A DNA stretch of 64,000 nt from an uncultured Alistipes sp. (GCA_937899895.1 CALBQR010000011.1:1-64000), one strand, 5' to 3'; positions 37,588 to 46,834 are shown, numbered from the stretch's first letter. Notes: generated from the letters alone by a model not told the origin. Made by a program: numbers and translations.

Positions 37588-38238
37588 TTAAAATAGTCGA
37601 TAGACAATTGTCGGGCCATCGGTCCGAATCGAGAACTCTTCGCCGAGCGACTCGTTTGATACCCCTTGCCACATCGCTGCGAGGTGGTTGCAGGGAGGCT
37701 CATATCGCAATCCGTGCGTCGAAATGGTGGTTGCGGGTGAGAGTGTGAAGAGCGACACCTGTTGGTCGGTGAAACTCTCGAAAGAGGAGTCGCAGTCGAT
37801 GAAGTCAAATACGCCGCGATCGCCAACCATCTGAATTTCAATATCATTCATTCGCGCGGCGAGCAGCATCAGATTGCCGATCGAGTGATCTTCGCGGCGA
37901 CCAAATGCACCGAGCACCGTAACGCGTCGTGCGCCACGCTCGATGGCAACCGAGAGCGATTTCCAGAGGTCATTGGTATTCTGATCGGGGCGGTGGCAGA
38001 GTTTGTCGGAGAGTCGTTCGCGCAGCTCCTCCGAGAGCGAATCGAGGTCGCCCACAACAGCCGTCGGGTTGCCTCCGTTGCGGCAGAACTCCTCGGCTGC
38101 ACCATCACAGCAGATGACCTCACGTGCCTGCTCCAAGAGTGCGCGTGCAACTGCGCCCGCGGGATAGTCGCCTGCGGCAAGAATGACCACGTCGGGGTGG
38201 TCGGTCGATTTCGGGAGATTATATTTGACCATTTTCAT
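37588..38238 (-). CDS. thiN: thiamine pyrophosphokinase
   Basis: 216 residues. It transfers pyrophosphate from ATP to thiamine, giving thiamine diphosphate. Motifs are VILAAGDYP, CCDGAA, GDLDSLSEE (about 70-78), DQNTNDLWKSL and GAFGRREDHSIGNL, all standard for TPK. The start overlaps the end of the upstream transporter gene by 20 nt (a start at 38232 would overlap less), so the two are coupled. This pairing suggests the transporter brings in thiamine. Confidence 0.93.
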   Translation of the reverse strand: MKMVKYNLPKSTDHPDVVILAAGDYPAGAVARALLEQAREVICCDGAAEEFCRNGGNPTAVVGDLDSLSEELRERLSDKLCHRPDQNTNDLWKSLSVAIERGARRVTVLGAFGRREDHSIGNLMLLAARMNDIEIQMVGDRGVFDFIDCDSSFESFTDQQVSLFTLSPATTISTHGLRYEPPCNHLAAMWQGVSNESLGEEFSIRTDGPTIVYRLF

Positions 38239-38788
38239 TCATCATTTTGATCCAACGGCGATATCCGATCCACGCCAAGATGGTGTAAAGCCCATAGAGC
38301 GCGGCGGTAGGATAGAGCCCCTTGTAGATGTATAATCCGCAGCAGAGGGCGTCGATAATAAGCCATACGAGCCACTGCTCCACGTATTTATGTGCCAACA
38401 TATAGAGCGCGACAATGCTCAACGCTGTTGTGAGGCTGTCGCCATAGGGTACGGTGCTGTCTGTGAAATTGACGAGTATCGCAGCGATTACGACCGTTGC
38501 CACAGCGGCTATGGCGGTAAATGGGGCAATCAGCCGTCGCGGGGTGTGGGTTATGGGCAGAGCCTGACCATTCTCGCCCTTTCGCAGCCAGATGAACCAG
38601 CCATATACAGCCGCACCGAGGTAGTAGATATTGATACCCATATCGGCATAAAATCCTGCGTCGTGATATACGAAGATGTAGATTGCAGGCATAACGATAT
38701 TTGCGGCCCAGAGCCACACCGAAGCGCGATATTCCAACCAGATGTAGAGCAGTCCGATGATTGCTCCTGCGATTTCGAGCCACAACAT
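38219..38788 (-). CDS. PnuC-family vitamin transporter, probably for thiamine (PnuT)
   Basis: 189 residues with about seven membrane helices. Family features are WLEYRASVWLWAANIVMPAIYIFVY (here split: WLEYRASVWLW, then NIVMPAIYIF) and YKGLYPTAALYGLYTILAWIGY near the C-terminus. PnuC carries nicotinamide riboside, while close relatives next to thiN (PnuT) carry thiamine. The overlap with thiN supports thiamine. No TPP riboswitch was found upstream. Confidence 0.85.
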   Translation of the reverse strand: MLWLEIAGAIIGLLYIWLEYRASVWLWAANIVMPAIYIFVYHDAGFYADMGINIYYLGAAVYGWFIWLRKGENGQALPITHTPRRLIAPFTAIAAVATVVIAAILVNFTDSTVPYGDSLTTALSIVALYMLAHKYVEQWLVWLIIDALCCGLYIYKGLYPTAALYGLYTILAWIGYRRWIKMMNENGQI

Positions 38789-38817
38789 TGTTACGAAAGG
38801 TTTGCCTTATACGACTA

Positions 38818-38825
38818 CAAAGATA
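38818..38825 (-). promoter_or_regulatory. -7 element of the transporter-thiN operon
   Basis: CAAAGATA reads TATCTTTG on the minus strand, 30 nt before the transporter start. The -33 position has GTTG (38846-38849). Confidence 0.6.
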
Positions 38826-38887
38826 TGAATTTTTCGCTATCGCATCAACCCTCCGTGCGGATAAGTCTGAATTTGTGGGCATAAGAT

Positions 38888-38917
38888 ATTGAGGATCGAA
38901 AAAAATTACTAACTTTG
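38888..38917 (+). promoter_or_regulatory. promoter of the OB-fold lipoprotein operon
   Basis: ATTG (38888-38891) and TAACTTTG (38910-38917) are 18 nt apart. Transcription should begin near 38924, just before the hairpin at 38930. Confidence 0.55.
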
Positions 38918-38929
38918 TAAATTGAGTGA

Positions 38930-38966
38930 GATTCAGCCGACATAGAGCGCAAAGTCGGCGAGAATC
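38930..38966 (+). promoter_or_regulatory. structured 5' leader hairpin
   Basis: GATTC-A-GCCGAC pairs with GTCGGC-GA-GAATC around a 12-nt loop, giving an 11-bp stem with a small internal bulge at the extreme 5' end of the predicted transcript. It is not a known riboswitch that I recognise. It could stabilise the RNA or bind a regulator. Confidence 0.5.
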
Positions 38967-39025
38967 CGGCGAAGAGCGATCCAAAGAACAAATATTTAAT
39001 TTATAACCCATAAAACTGTTATCTT

Positions 39026-39598
39026 ATGAAAATCAAATCGTTAATTATCTTGGCGGTGTCGGCACTCGTAATGACCGCCTGCGGTAACAATCCGAACAAT
39101 AAAGCGGCGGAGGAGACTGCGGCTCCCGTAGCAATAACGATCGACAGCCTCTATGTCAATGGTGAGGCATTGGTGGGCGAACTGATCGAGATCGAGGGCG
39201 TTTGCTCGCACATCTGCTCGCATAGCGCAAGCAAGATCTTCCTGCTGGGTGAGACCAATCCGAAGGCTCTGCGTGTTGAGGCTGCCGAGTTGGGTAGCTT
39301 TGCGCAGGAGTGTGTCAATAGCGTTGTGAAGGTTCAGGGTATGCTGCGTGAGGAGCGCATTGATGAGGCATATTTGCAGAGCTGGGAGCAGCGTATTGCC
39401 GATAAGAGTGCCGAGCAGCACGGCAACGGCGAGGGTGGTTGCGACACCGAGAAGTCGGCACGTGGCGAGACGGCCAATAGCGATGAGGGTCGTATTGCCG
39501 ATTTCCGTGCTCGAATTGCAGAGCGTCAGCAGGCCGAGGGCAAGTACTACCTGTCGTTCTATTTCGTAGAGGCCGAGGCTTATGAAATTGTCGAGTAA
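39026..39598 (+). CDS. small lipoprotein with OB-fold-like domain and CSHICSH motif
   Basis: 190 residues. The signal ends MTAC (Cys19), then GNNPN. The first half (40-115) has OB-fold-like strand spacing with YVNGEALVGELIEIEGVCSH and VVKVQGML. It contains a striking Cys-x-His-x2-Cys-x-His group (CSHICSH, about 61-67), which may bind metal or heme. A charged helical segment near 140-170 follows (GRIADFRARIAERQ). I do not know its function. The stop overlaps the next gene by 17 nt, so it works with the PepSY-type protein. Confidence 0.7.
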   Translation: MKIKSLIILAVSALVMTACGNNPNNKAAEETAAPVAITIDSLYVNGEALVGELIEIEGVCSHICSHSASKIFLLGETNPKALRVEAAELGSFAQECVNSVVKVQGMLREERIDEAYLQSWEQRIADKSAEQHGNGEGGCDTEKSARGETANSDEGRIADFRARIAERQQAEGKYYLSFYFVEAEAYEIVE

Positions 39599-40151
39599 CG
39601 ATCTGCGTCGTTGGTGCCGTTTGTTGCATCGTGATCTGTCGTACTTCTTTACGGGTGCGGTGTTGATCTACGCCATTTCAGGTCTGTATATGAACCACCG
39701 CGATAAGATCAATCCTCACTATTCGGTTACACGTACCGAGCAGACAATCAGCTCGTTGCCTTCGCAATCGGAGTGCGATCGCGCAGCCGTTGAGCAGATT
39801 ATGGAGCAGATGGGCGTGAGCGAACGATATACCAAACACTACTTCCCCAGAGAGGGCCGAATGAAGGTCTTTTTGAAGGGTGGATCGTCGCTTGAAGTCG
39901 ATATGGCAACGGGCGTGGCGGTATATGAGTCGTTGCATCGTCGCCCGTTGGTAAGTCCGATGACCACGCTGCACTACAACCCAAATAAGTGGTGGACCAT
40001 CTTCTCTGATGTGTTTGCCATTGCGTTGATCGTGATCACGCTGACGGGCGTGTTTATGGTCAAGGGCAACAAAGGTCTTTGGGGTCGTGGCGGCATTGAA
40101 CTTTTGCTCGGCATCGCGTTGCCTATATTGCTGCTCTTTTTAAGTAAATAG
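39582..40151 (+). CDS. PepSY-associated membrane protein
   Basis: 189 residues. HRDLSYFFTGAVLIYAISG is the first membrane helix (about 16-36). A ~90-residue periplasmic PepSY-like part follows (VEQIMEQMGVSERYTKHYF ... VDMATGVAVYESLHRRP). Then come LHYNPNKWWTIFSDVFAIAL and a second and third helix. Relatives occur in iron/siderophore reductase-like membrane proteins. His residues in the first helix region and at LHYNP could hold heme. The start lies inside the upstream lipoprotein gene. Confidence 0.8.
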   Translation: MKLSSNDLRRWCRLLHRDLSYFFTGAVLIYAISGLYMNHRDKINPHYSVTRTEQTISSLPSQSECDRAAVEQIMEQMGVSERYTKHYFPREGRMKVFLKGGSSLEVDMATGVAVYESLHRRPLVSPMTTLHYNPNKWWTIFSDVFAIALIVITLTGVFMVKGNKGLWGRGGIELLLGIALPILLLFLSK

Positions 40152-40163
40152 TTGGCTTACAGG

Positions 40164-40760
40164 ATGAAACAATTTCTTTCGATGTCCGTCTTTGCCGGTC
40201 TTTTGATCGGCATTGCCGGGCTTGTATATCTTCGCGTTGGCGGTCTTGCAGGCGCAGTGCTCTTTGCTTTCGGTCTGTTGTGTGTTGTGATGTGTGGTGC
40301 GCAACTCTATACGGGCAAAGCGGGATTTCTGCCCTATCGACAATTTCCGCGTCTGCTTATTATGCTTGTTGGTAATGCTGTCGGTTGCCTTTTGGCCGCC
40401 TGCATAGCTCGCTATTGCGGTACGGAGGCTCTGCACACAAACCTCGACACAATCCTCGCGGCACGCGTGGCGGCAAGGTGGGATGCTCTGCTCGTTACAT
40501 CTATTGGTACGGGTATGATTATGACGCTTGCGGTCTATGGCGCACGTCGCGGCCACTATTGGCCTTTGCTGTTCGGTGTGCCCGTATTTATTATGTGCGG
40601 TCTTCCTCACTGCGTGGCCGATGCATTCTACTACGCTGCGGCACTGCTCTTTGGTAAGTTTGAGGTGCTGATGCTCTGGGCGTGGCTGTGGGCTATTGTC
40701 GGTAACTATATCGGTTGTAACCTGCCCCGCTGGTTTATGGGCGAGACATTTGAGGGGTAG
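40164..40760 (+). CDS. short formate/nitrite transporter (FNT) family protein
   Basis: 198 residues from the ATG at 40164; a longer frame starts at TTG 40152. Six helices. FNT landmarks are recognisable though divergent: GAQLYTGKAGFLPY where FocA has its TGN motif, LVGNAVGCLLAA, the conserved-His helix as GLPHCVADAFYYA, and IVGNYIGCNLPRW near the end. FNT channels pass formate, nitrite or hydrosulfide. This is ~70 residues shorter than FocA, so the substrate is open. It follows the PepSY gene by 12 nt, and a bidirectional terminator closes the operon. Confidence 0.75.
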   Translation: MKQFLSMSVFAGLLIGIAGLVYLRVGGLAGAVLFAFGLLCVVMCGAQLYTGKAGFLPYRQFPRLLIMLVGNAVGCLLAACIARYCGTEALHTNLDTILAARVAARWDALLVTSIGTGMIMTLAVYGARRGHYWPLLFGVPVFIMCGLPHCVADAFYYAAALLFGKFEVLMLWAWLWAIVGNYIGCNLPRWFMGETFEG

Positions 40761-40833
40761 CGCGTAGGAGCATTATTGCGCAGAACAAAGAGTGGGGGAG
40801 CAAACACCTCTCCCGAAAAGTTTGAATAAAAAG

Positions 40834-40866
40834 AAAGGGCTGTCTGACAGATTCAGACAGCCCTTT
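40834..40866. terminator. bidirectional terminator
   Basis: A perfect 14-bp stem AAAGGGCTGTCTGA / TCAGACAGCCCTTT has a 5-nt loop. It is followed on the plus strand by CGGTTTTAA and on the minus strand by CTTTTT. It separates the FNT operon from the convergent fimbrial locus A. Confidence 0.88.
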
Positions 40867-40897
40867 CGGTTTTAATCAATCAACGATCTTCAATCAA

Positions 40898-43441
40898 TTA
40901 GAAGGCGTTGAAGTGCTTATCCATTACGTTGATTCGCTCAACGAGGAACTCCTGCATCGACTGAATAGCCTCATCGAAGGTCTGGTTCTCATCACCGCTA
41001 TATGCGTGCGATGATTTCAGACGGTAGCTCATCGGCCAGATAGCCTTATCGCAGTCAATCGATATGCGATTCTCCTCTGCCAACTGATCAACATACATTG
41101 CAACTTGCAACAGGTAGGGCTTCATTGCGTTCCAACGAGCCTTTGCCGCAGCCTTAAACGTAGCATCCTTGACCAGCAAGGGGTACCACATATAGGGCTT
41201 GTCGCCCTCGCGGTTCGTCGAGCTCCAACCACTTGTCGATGCCTTCGAGTAGAGCATCTCGTTGATGGTGCAACTAGGACGAGTCCAGTAGTTATTCAGG
41301 TTATTTACATAGTCATAGTTGGGGAATGTCTGCCAATCGAAATCCCAAACGGGGCCTGCTTTGAGCTTCTTGTCGCCGTCCATATAGTAATAGACACTCT
41401 TCGGGTGCTTATACTCGTCATTCATCGCAAGTTCATATACGAACCATTGGTCAATAACCGAATAGATATCAAGGTTCTTGTAAGCCTCGGCATATTTGCC
41501 ATTCTTGATATTGTTCTCGATACCCTTTACTCGCTCCTCGACAAATGCCAAGTGCTCGCTCGGAACATCATCTTTCAGCTGGCAAGGCAGATGGCGATCG
41601 GTCAAGAACTTGCAGTTCTCATCGTAACCATCGTCAAACTCAATCAGGTAACCAACTGCGGCTGTGCCCTTTGGCTCATCCTCGTCGTACTCCTTCTGAA
41701 TATTGACGCGATTGCCATCAATCTTAATCTGCTCGCAGAGCAAATAGTTACCCAGGTGGCGGCCATTGAATACCACTTCAACGTGCTGACCACGAGGATT
41801 GTAGGTCAGACCCTCTTCGAGGCCTTCAACCTCCCACGCGAGTTTGGTCTGGTTGGCAATCGCAACAGCAACGCTATTACGGATCCCGGTTCTGTCGATC
41901 CAGTTTGCCAACAAGCACCAACGCTTGTGTGCGGGCATACCCAGAACGCTCTGCTTCTTATCGAACTTCACTGCGAAAGGCTTCTTGGGGAACTCCTGCG
42001 AGGTGTTACCGCGCAGACGGATACCGCAAGCCGATGCGTTGAGGTCGATCGAGCCATCGGCGTTATAGACAGTCAACATATCATCGTCAGCCCACTCCGA
42101 ATCTTTGGGGCGAACCGACAGACCTGCCTGATCCCAACTGCTCCAAGTCATATTGTCGCCTGCGGGCATTGTGGTCGATTGATCGATAACAACAACGGGC
42201 AGGCCGCTATTCGTAAGGGTTACAACGTATTGAGCCTCAATCTCGTTGTCTGTACCCTCGTTCGATACCACGCGATAAACAACGGGCTGCGAGAAGTCAT
42301 TAACGGTAACGCCACTCTCCTGCTTCGTCGCACCAACATAGACCGAGGTGCCGTTGGTTGCAGTAAATGTTGCTACAAGGTTGCGATCGAACAGATAGGG
42401 GATCATCTTCTCGATGCTCTTCTGCTCCTGATCGATGTCGAGTGTAACGCCCGTCGAGGTGCGAGTAGTAGTCTTACGACTGCTCGAATTGTAGTAGAGC
42501 TCCGTCGAGAGGATCTTGCCCGCATTGCGAGCAGCCTCAAACTTAAACTCGGTGATCTGGCCAGCCGTAGCGGTCGAAGGCGTTGCGTAGGTCAGTTCGT
42601 ACTGATTGAGCGGCAACGAGAGGGAGTATGTCGTTGCGTGCTTCAATGCGCTACCGAACTTACGCTTGAACGATGCGATCTTCACGTTACCATTCTCGTC
42701 AGATGCCTGAATCTCGATCGTAACCTCGCTACCTGCGGGGATATCGGGATAGATCATCATATTGGCGGTAACGGCCGACAACAGATAGGGTCTTGACTGC
42801 GTAACGGTCTGTGCGTAGTCATAGGTCTCACCCTTCACGGGGGTAATCGTCTTGGTAGCGAGATCTCCGGTGAAGTTACCGGTCAGAGCTGCGCCATCAA
42901 GTTTGAGCGTAACCTTATCAAGCTGCATACCGTACAGGTCGGTACCTGCTGCGCTGATTTTGAGTTTCATATACGACATATACGAGGTTGTAGTAGCCTT
43001 GTATTTGCCGCTGCTCAATTTAGTGATTGTACCCATTCTTGGGTTGTTTGCTGCGAGGTCAAAGATACCGTCGGTCATCATTTGACGATTTTGCAGCGAG
43101 AGCGGTACTGCATTTACGTTAGTAGCCCCATTGACATAGGGGTAGTAGCAGTACTTTGGGGTGTCAGTGTAGCCAACTTCACCAGAGAATGTAACGTTTG
43201 TCGCGCTGGTTTTGTTGTTTGCCACGAATTTTGCATTTTGAGTAGTCTGGCCGAACACACCAATCACATCTCCCGGAGACCATAGGAACTTGCCTGTTGC
43301 GCCAAGTTCGGTTCTCGTCTCTTCCAAATCGGCCGTAATCTCAATACGGCGAGTAGCCTCGATCGTCTCGGTCTTATCGACCGTACAAGCTGCGACTGCC
43401 AATGCGGTCAGTGCAACGATTGTAAATTTCAGCTTTTTCAT
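40898..43441 (-). CDS. lipoprotein fusing a fimbrillin-like domain to a CotH-type kinase domain
   Basis: 847 residues. The signal ends VAAC (Cys19), then TVDK. Residues ~30-280 look like a fimbrillin (Mfa-like) domain, with ETRTELGATGKFLWSPGDVI matching the TRT...W..GD.IGVF hallmark. Residues ~285-410 form an Ig-like beta linker. From ~430 to the end is a CotH kinase domain: LRGNTS (476-481), FPKKPFAVKF, GNYLLCEQI (564-572), then Asp675 in MNDEYKHP and GPVWDFDW (696-703) at the catalytic and metal positions. CotH proteins are atypical protein kinases, known from spore coats. It is the last gene of fimbrial locus A. The domain pairing suggests phosphorylation at the cell surface, which is inference. 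Confidence 0.85.
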   Translation of the reverse strand: MKKLKFTIVALTALAVAACTVDKTETIEATRRIEITADLEETRTELGATGKFLWSPGDVIGVFGQTTQNAKFVANNKTSATNVTFSGEVGYTDTPKYCYYPYVNGATNVNAVPLSLQNRQMMTDGIFDLAANNPRMGTITKLSSGKYKATTTSYMSYMKLKISAAGTDLYGMQLDKVTLKLDGAALTGNFTGDLATKTITPVKGETYDYAQTVTQSRPYLLSAVTANMMIYPDIPAGSEVTIEIQASDENGNVKIASFKRKFGSALKHATTYSLSLPLNQYELTYATPSTATAGQITEFKFEAARNAGKILSTELYYNSSSRKTTTRTSTGVTLDIDQEQKSIEKMIPYLFDRNLVATFTATNGTSVYVGATKQESGVTVNDFSQPVVYRVVSNEGTDNEIEAQYVVTLTNSGLPVVVIDQSTTMPAGDNMTWSSWDQAGLSVRPKDSEWADDDMLTVYNADGSIDLNASACGIRLRGNTSQEFPKKPFAVKFDKKQSVLGMPAHKRWCLLANWIDRTGIRNSVAVAIANQTKLAWEVEGLEEGLTYNPRGQHVEVVFNGRHLGNYLLCEQIKIDGNRVNIQKEYDEDEPKGTAAVGYLIEFDDGYDENCKFLTDRHLPCQLKDDVPSEHLAFVEERVKGIENNIKNGKYAEAYKNLDIYSVIDQWFVYELAMNDEYKHPKSVYYYMDGDKKLKAGPVWDFDWQTFPNYDYVNNLNNYWTRPSCTINEMLYSKASTSGWSSTNREGDKPYMWYPLLVKDATFKAAAKARWNAMKPYLLQVAMYVDQLAEENRISIDCDKAIWPMSYRLKSSHAYSGDENQTFDEAIQSMQEFLVERINVMDKHFNAF

Positions 43442-43624
43442 AATATATAATATTTAGGGGTTGTAGGGTCTTATGCCAAAATGCCTATTCGTTTAGTGAA
43501 ATAGGGGAAGGGTCGGAGCCTATATTCTCCAAAAATGAGCAATAGCCAACCTCCGCGATGGAGGTTGGCTTTGCCGCCTATTTTTGAGTAAATATTACTC
43601 CTCTAATCATCATATAGTTAGAAC
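43442..43624 (-). other. intergenic hairpin region inside fimbrial locus A
   Basis: An 11-bp perfect hairpin AGCCAACCTCC / GGAGGTTGGCT (43544-43570) lies between the DUF4906-like gene and the kinase fusion. On the minus strand it is followed by ATTGCTCATTTTT, a weak U-tract, so it may partly end transcription. No clear promoter box is seen before the kinase gene. Confidence 0.5.
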
Positions 43625-46600
43625 TTATAACTCTTCTTCTGTATTGTTCCCACTATTCAAACTCTCAAACTCTTCATCTGTCAGATCTCGTACGCAACGA
43701 ATGGGGCCGGGGTAGTTGCTCATACCTTGTAGGCCGAACGACTCTCCACCTTGATTGTAATACCACTGGAACGAGAAACGCTCATTTGTGCCGCTGCTCG
43801 ATACCAAGTTGCGTAGCGAATACATTGTAGATGACTGATATGCCATACCACTCGAAGTCGGGCCGTCGATTAGTTCGAGGCTACGCATTGCCGCCAACTC
43901 CTTCTGGTTGGGTACTCGCCAAGCGGGCTGACCATCGTAGTCGGTCTCCTCCGAGTAGTTAGCGCACAGATCCTGCTGTGTTGCTGCCATAGCAGTAAAG
44001 TTCGTGTTCGAGCTGCTGGTGCTGCTACCGCTAACCGTCAGGGTACCGTCTGCACCAGTTGTTGCTACCCAAGCACCATTCTCATATTTGAGAGTGGTAG
44101 CACCCGAATAGGTGTTGTAGATACGTTTGGTCCAGAAGAAGTAGGTGTTTGCAGGATCCAGTGCAATTGCAGCTCCATTCTGTGCATTCAGTTTTAGAAC
44201 GGTCGAGCTCGACGCACCATTTTCACTAGTGCTATAAGTGTAGGTGTCGTTGCCGACGAAATATACCATATCGTTATTAGCTGATACCGTAAAGATTTCG
44301 GGAGCGGCAAACGTCTCGCTGTAAGCCTCGTATGCAGATTTCAAATCGGCAGTCGCAACCATAAATGCCTTCGGCAGGTTGTTTGCAGCATCGCGCTCGT
44401 GGTGAATCGGCAGACGCTCGGTTGCGATACCGCGATATGCACTTGCTGTAAGACCGTTCGGAATAACAACGTAGTTCTCCTCAAATCCTTCAAGTACATC
44501 CGAACTTACAACTTCCATAGGAGCCTCGGTAATCGAATTCAAGTTACGGAGACAGCGGATATGGTGGTTACCACTATGACCATATGCTGTTTGGTCAGGC
44601 GAGGTTGCAAAACCCTCAATTGCCCAATAAACATTATTACCGCCCCAAGAGCCACCGTAGGTACTTGTAAAGTAGTGGTCAAGCTTACCGTATTCAGTGG
44701 GGGTAGTTGCATAGTTTGCGGGATCACCCTTAATAAACTTTGCCTCGTTAGGCAGTGCGTTAATACCATACCAGAATGCCAGATACTGGTTGATAGCTGC
44801 GGGATACCAACGACGCTCGGTCGCATCAATCGTATTGTCATTATCCAAATCTCGGTTACGCTGCAAGCAGGCATAAGCTGCATTTTGAGTTCTCAATGCG
44901 TTGTACTCATTACGAGCATCGCCCGTAGCCTGACCTGTATAGTCATAACCGCTATTGTTCAGATAGGTGGTCCAAGAAGAGGTAACCCATTTGCCAAAGT
45001 TGGCATAGCCATTATCCTTCTCTGAACCCGTTTGGGTTACACTTCCGAAGTTTGCCATTGCGCCGGTCTCGTCGTACCACTCGATACCGTATGCGTTGTT
45101 TTCGCCTACTGCATCATAGTCAAAGATAGTACGGATCGAGTGCTGGGTAAATGCACACAATGCGCCGGTATAGATGCTGTGCTTATCCGCCGAAACCGAG
45201 GGAGCCTGCAAAATCTTCATTGTACGGTCATCCTGATTTACGAACTCCGACCAAGCAACCTCTCCGCCAACCAGAGGATGGCTATCGTAGAAGTACTCAT
45301 TAATATAGGCCATTGCCCAAACATACTTTCTGCCGTCGTTCTCTTCGGTGATCGTAACCTTGCTGCTCTGGTCCTTCAAAGCCTTGTAGATCTCATTGAG
45401 GAATACAACGGGGGTCATCGTATTGGCTGCACCGGGGTACTTCGCAAATGAGGTGCTGTAATAGAATTCAACCCACTTGGTGTCATATTTCTGATCGAAC
45501 GCGGTCGGGTCAGCAGCGGCAGCCTGAATGGTCTTCCAATCAACAACGGCATTCTTGTCGCTATTGTTCATCATCGGGGTCGAAACAGCCAAAGTGATAC
45601 CAACAATCTCGTTGCCATTCTCGTCGATGCCGATCAGATCGGTAACGTCGAGCTTCAAACGAGCCTGCTCGTAGTGAGCGTCAAGGTTGTAGATCATCTT
45701 CGACGACTGCATATCGATAACAGTACCCTCGGCACCGTGCTGGAAACCGTTGTCCCACTCATCGCTTTCAGCCTCGACCTTAATGTTGTTGATACCCTTA
45801 ACGGTAACGGTATAGGTGTACCAATGGTTTCGCAACACGTTGAAATCCTTTACGTTGTTGCCAAAGTCGCCGAGGTGGATCGTATATTTCAACGATGCCT
45901 GCGTTGCAGCCTCGCCATTGCCATCGTAGCCAATACCTGTACCTTCGATCTCGATATAGGTAGCGTACTCGCAGCCGTGAGCAAACTCGGCGTGAGCACC
46001 CTCAACCTCATTCGCTGCGTCATTGCGAAGCTCGCGGTCGTTGTAGCCGGTAACCTTCTCCGAGATACCGGCAGCATTCTCCAACTGGAAGAATTGGATC
46101 TTATTGACACCAGCCTCGACGATAAAGTCGTTCAACTTGTTGTAGTCGGTGTAGTTGTCAGCCGTGCGCTCCATCTGCTCAACGCCATCGTCGGTGCTGA
46201 ACAAGCGGCTCGAAACGGGAACATTCTTAACGCTGTACGAAGTGGGGGTAAACTCGAACTTCGACGCATCATCATTCTTGATCACAAACTCAACCTTCGC
46301 AAAGGGACGGCGAACGCTGATCTTACCGGTCAGACCGATGTCCGAAGCACGGCTGGTAATCATACCGCTCATCGACAAGGTGTTGAACGAGGTGTTCAGC
46401 GTGTTGAGACTGATCAACAGCTCGCGGAAGGTCGCGTAGTCGATACTCTCTACGCTCTCGATATCGCCCAAGCTACTGTTGGGGTTAGCGATTGCGTAGA
46501 TCTCGTAACTATGGCCCGCAACGAATGATTTAGTCGTTTTAATATTGTAGGTACGAGTATAATCACCGACAACGGGGTTACTCAACGTGAGTTTCTCATA

Positions 46601-46834
46601 AGATGAGTTGTAGCCGTTATCTACGTCGAAGAAGAACAGGTAAACATCATTTACATTTGACTCTTCGGCCTCGCCTCTGGTAACGTCAATTACCGTATTT
46701 GCGGGAACTACAATAGTAAAGTTGCCTTTAACCGTGCCGCCATTCTCAATGTAGTCGAGACCGGCATCCTCCTGGCAAGAAAACATCAGCACCGATGCCA
46801 ATGCTATGGTAAATATGTTGAAAAATCGTTTCAT
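43625..46834 (-). CDS. giant fimbrial-locus lipoprotein (DUF4906-like), locus A
   Basis: 1069 residues. The signal ends MFSC (Cys20), then QEDAG. The N-terminal part (35-370) is fimbrillin-like, with VIDVTRGEAEESNVNDVYLF and a VRRPFAKVEF-type strand. Long beta-rich middle regions follow. The C-terminus carries DATERRWYPAAINQYLAFWY and the Fib_succ_major-like pattern WRVPNQKELAAM ... IRCVRD. This resembles DUF4906 proteins, proposed minor or tip subunits of Bacteroidales fimbriae. Second structural gene of the locus, 24 nt after the fimbrillin. A paralogue starts at 60435. Confidence 0.85.
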   Translation of the reverse strand: MKRFFNIFTIALASVLMFSCQEDAGLDYIENGGTVKGNFTIVVPANTVIDVTRGEAEESNVNDVYLFFFDVDNGYNSSYEKLTLSNPVVGDYTRTYNIKTTKSFVAGHSYEIYAIANPNSSLGDIESVESIDYATFRELLISLNTLNTSFNTLSMSGMITSRASDIGLTGKISVRRPFAKVEFVIKNDDASKFEFTPTSYSVKNVPVSSRLFSTDDGVEQMERTADNYTDYNKLNDFIVEAGVNKIQFFQLENAAGISEKVTGYNDRELRNDAANEVEGAHAEFAHGCEYATYIEIEGTGIGYDGNGEAATQASLKYTIHLGDFGNNVKDFNVLRNHWYTYTVTVKGINNIKVEAESDEWDNGFQHGAEGTVIDMQSSKMIYNLDAHYEQARLKLDVTDLIGIDENGNEIVGITLAVSTPMMNNSDKNAVVDWKTIQAAAADPTAFDQKYDTKWVEFYYSTSFAKYPGAANTMTPVVFLNEIYKALKDQSSKVTITEENDGRKYVWAMAYINEYFYDSHPLVGGEVAWSEFVNQDDRTMKILQAPSVSADKHSIYTGALCAFTQHSIRTIFDYDAVGENNAYGIEWYDETGAMANFGSVTQTGSEKDNGYANFGKWVTSSWTTYLNNSGYDYTGQATGDARNEYNALRTQNAAYACLQRNRDLDNDNTIDATERRWYPAAINQYLAFWYGINALPNEAKFIKGDPANYATTPTEYGKLDHYFTSTYGGSWGGNNVYWAIEGFATSPDQTAYGHSGNHHIRCLRNLNSITEAPMEVVSSDVLEGFEENYVVIPNGLTASAYRGIATERLPIHHERDAANNLPKAFMVATADLKSAYEAYSETFAAPEIFTVSANNDMVYFVGNDTYTYSTSENGASSSTVLKLNAQNGAAIALDPANTYFFWTKRIYNTYSGATTLKYENGAWVATTGADGTLTVSGSSTSSSNTNFTAMAATQQDLCANYSEETDYDGQPAWRVPNQKELAAMRSLELIDGPTSSGMAYQSSTMYSLRNLVSSSGTNERFSFQWYYNQGGESFGLQGMSNYPGPIRCVRDLTDEEFESLNSGNNTEEEL

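Noticed and set aside
38789..39025. Possible TPP riboswitch before the transporter-thiN pair
   Set aside because: The conserved CTGAGA and ACCTGATC-type core sequences are absent, and the leader is only ~25 nt.
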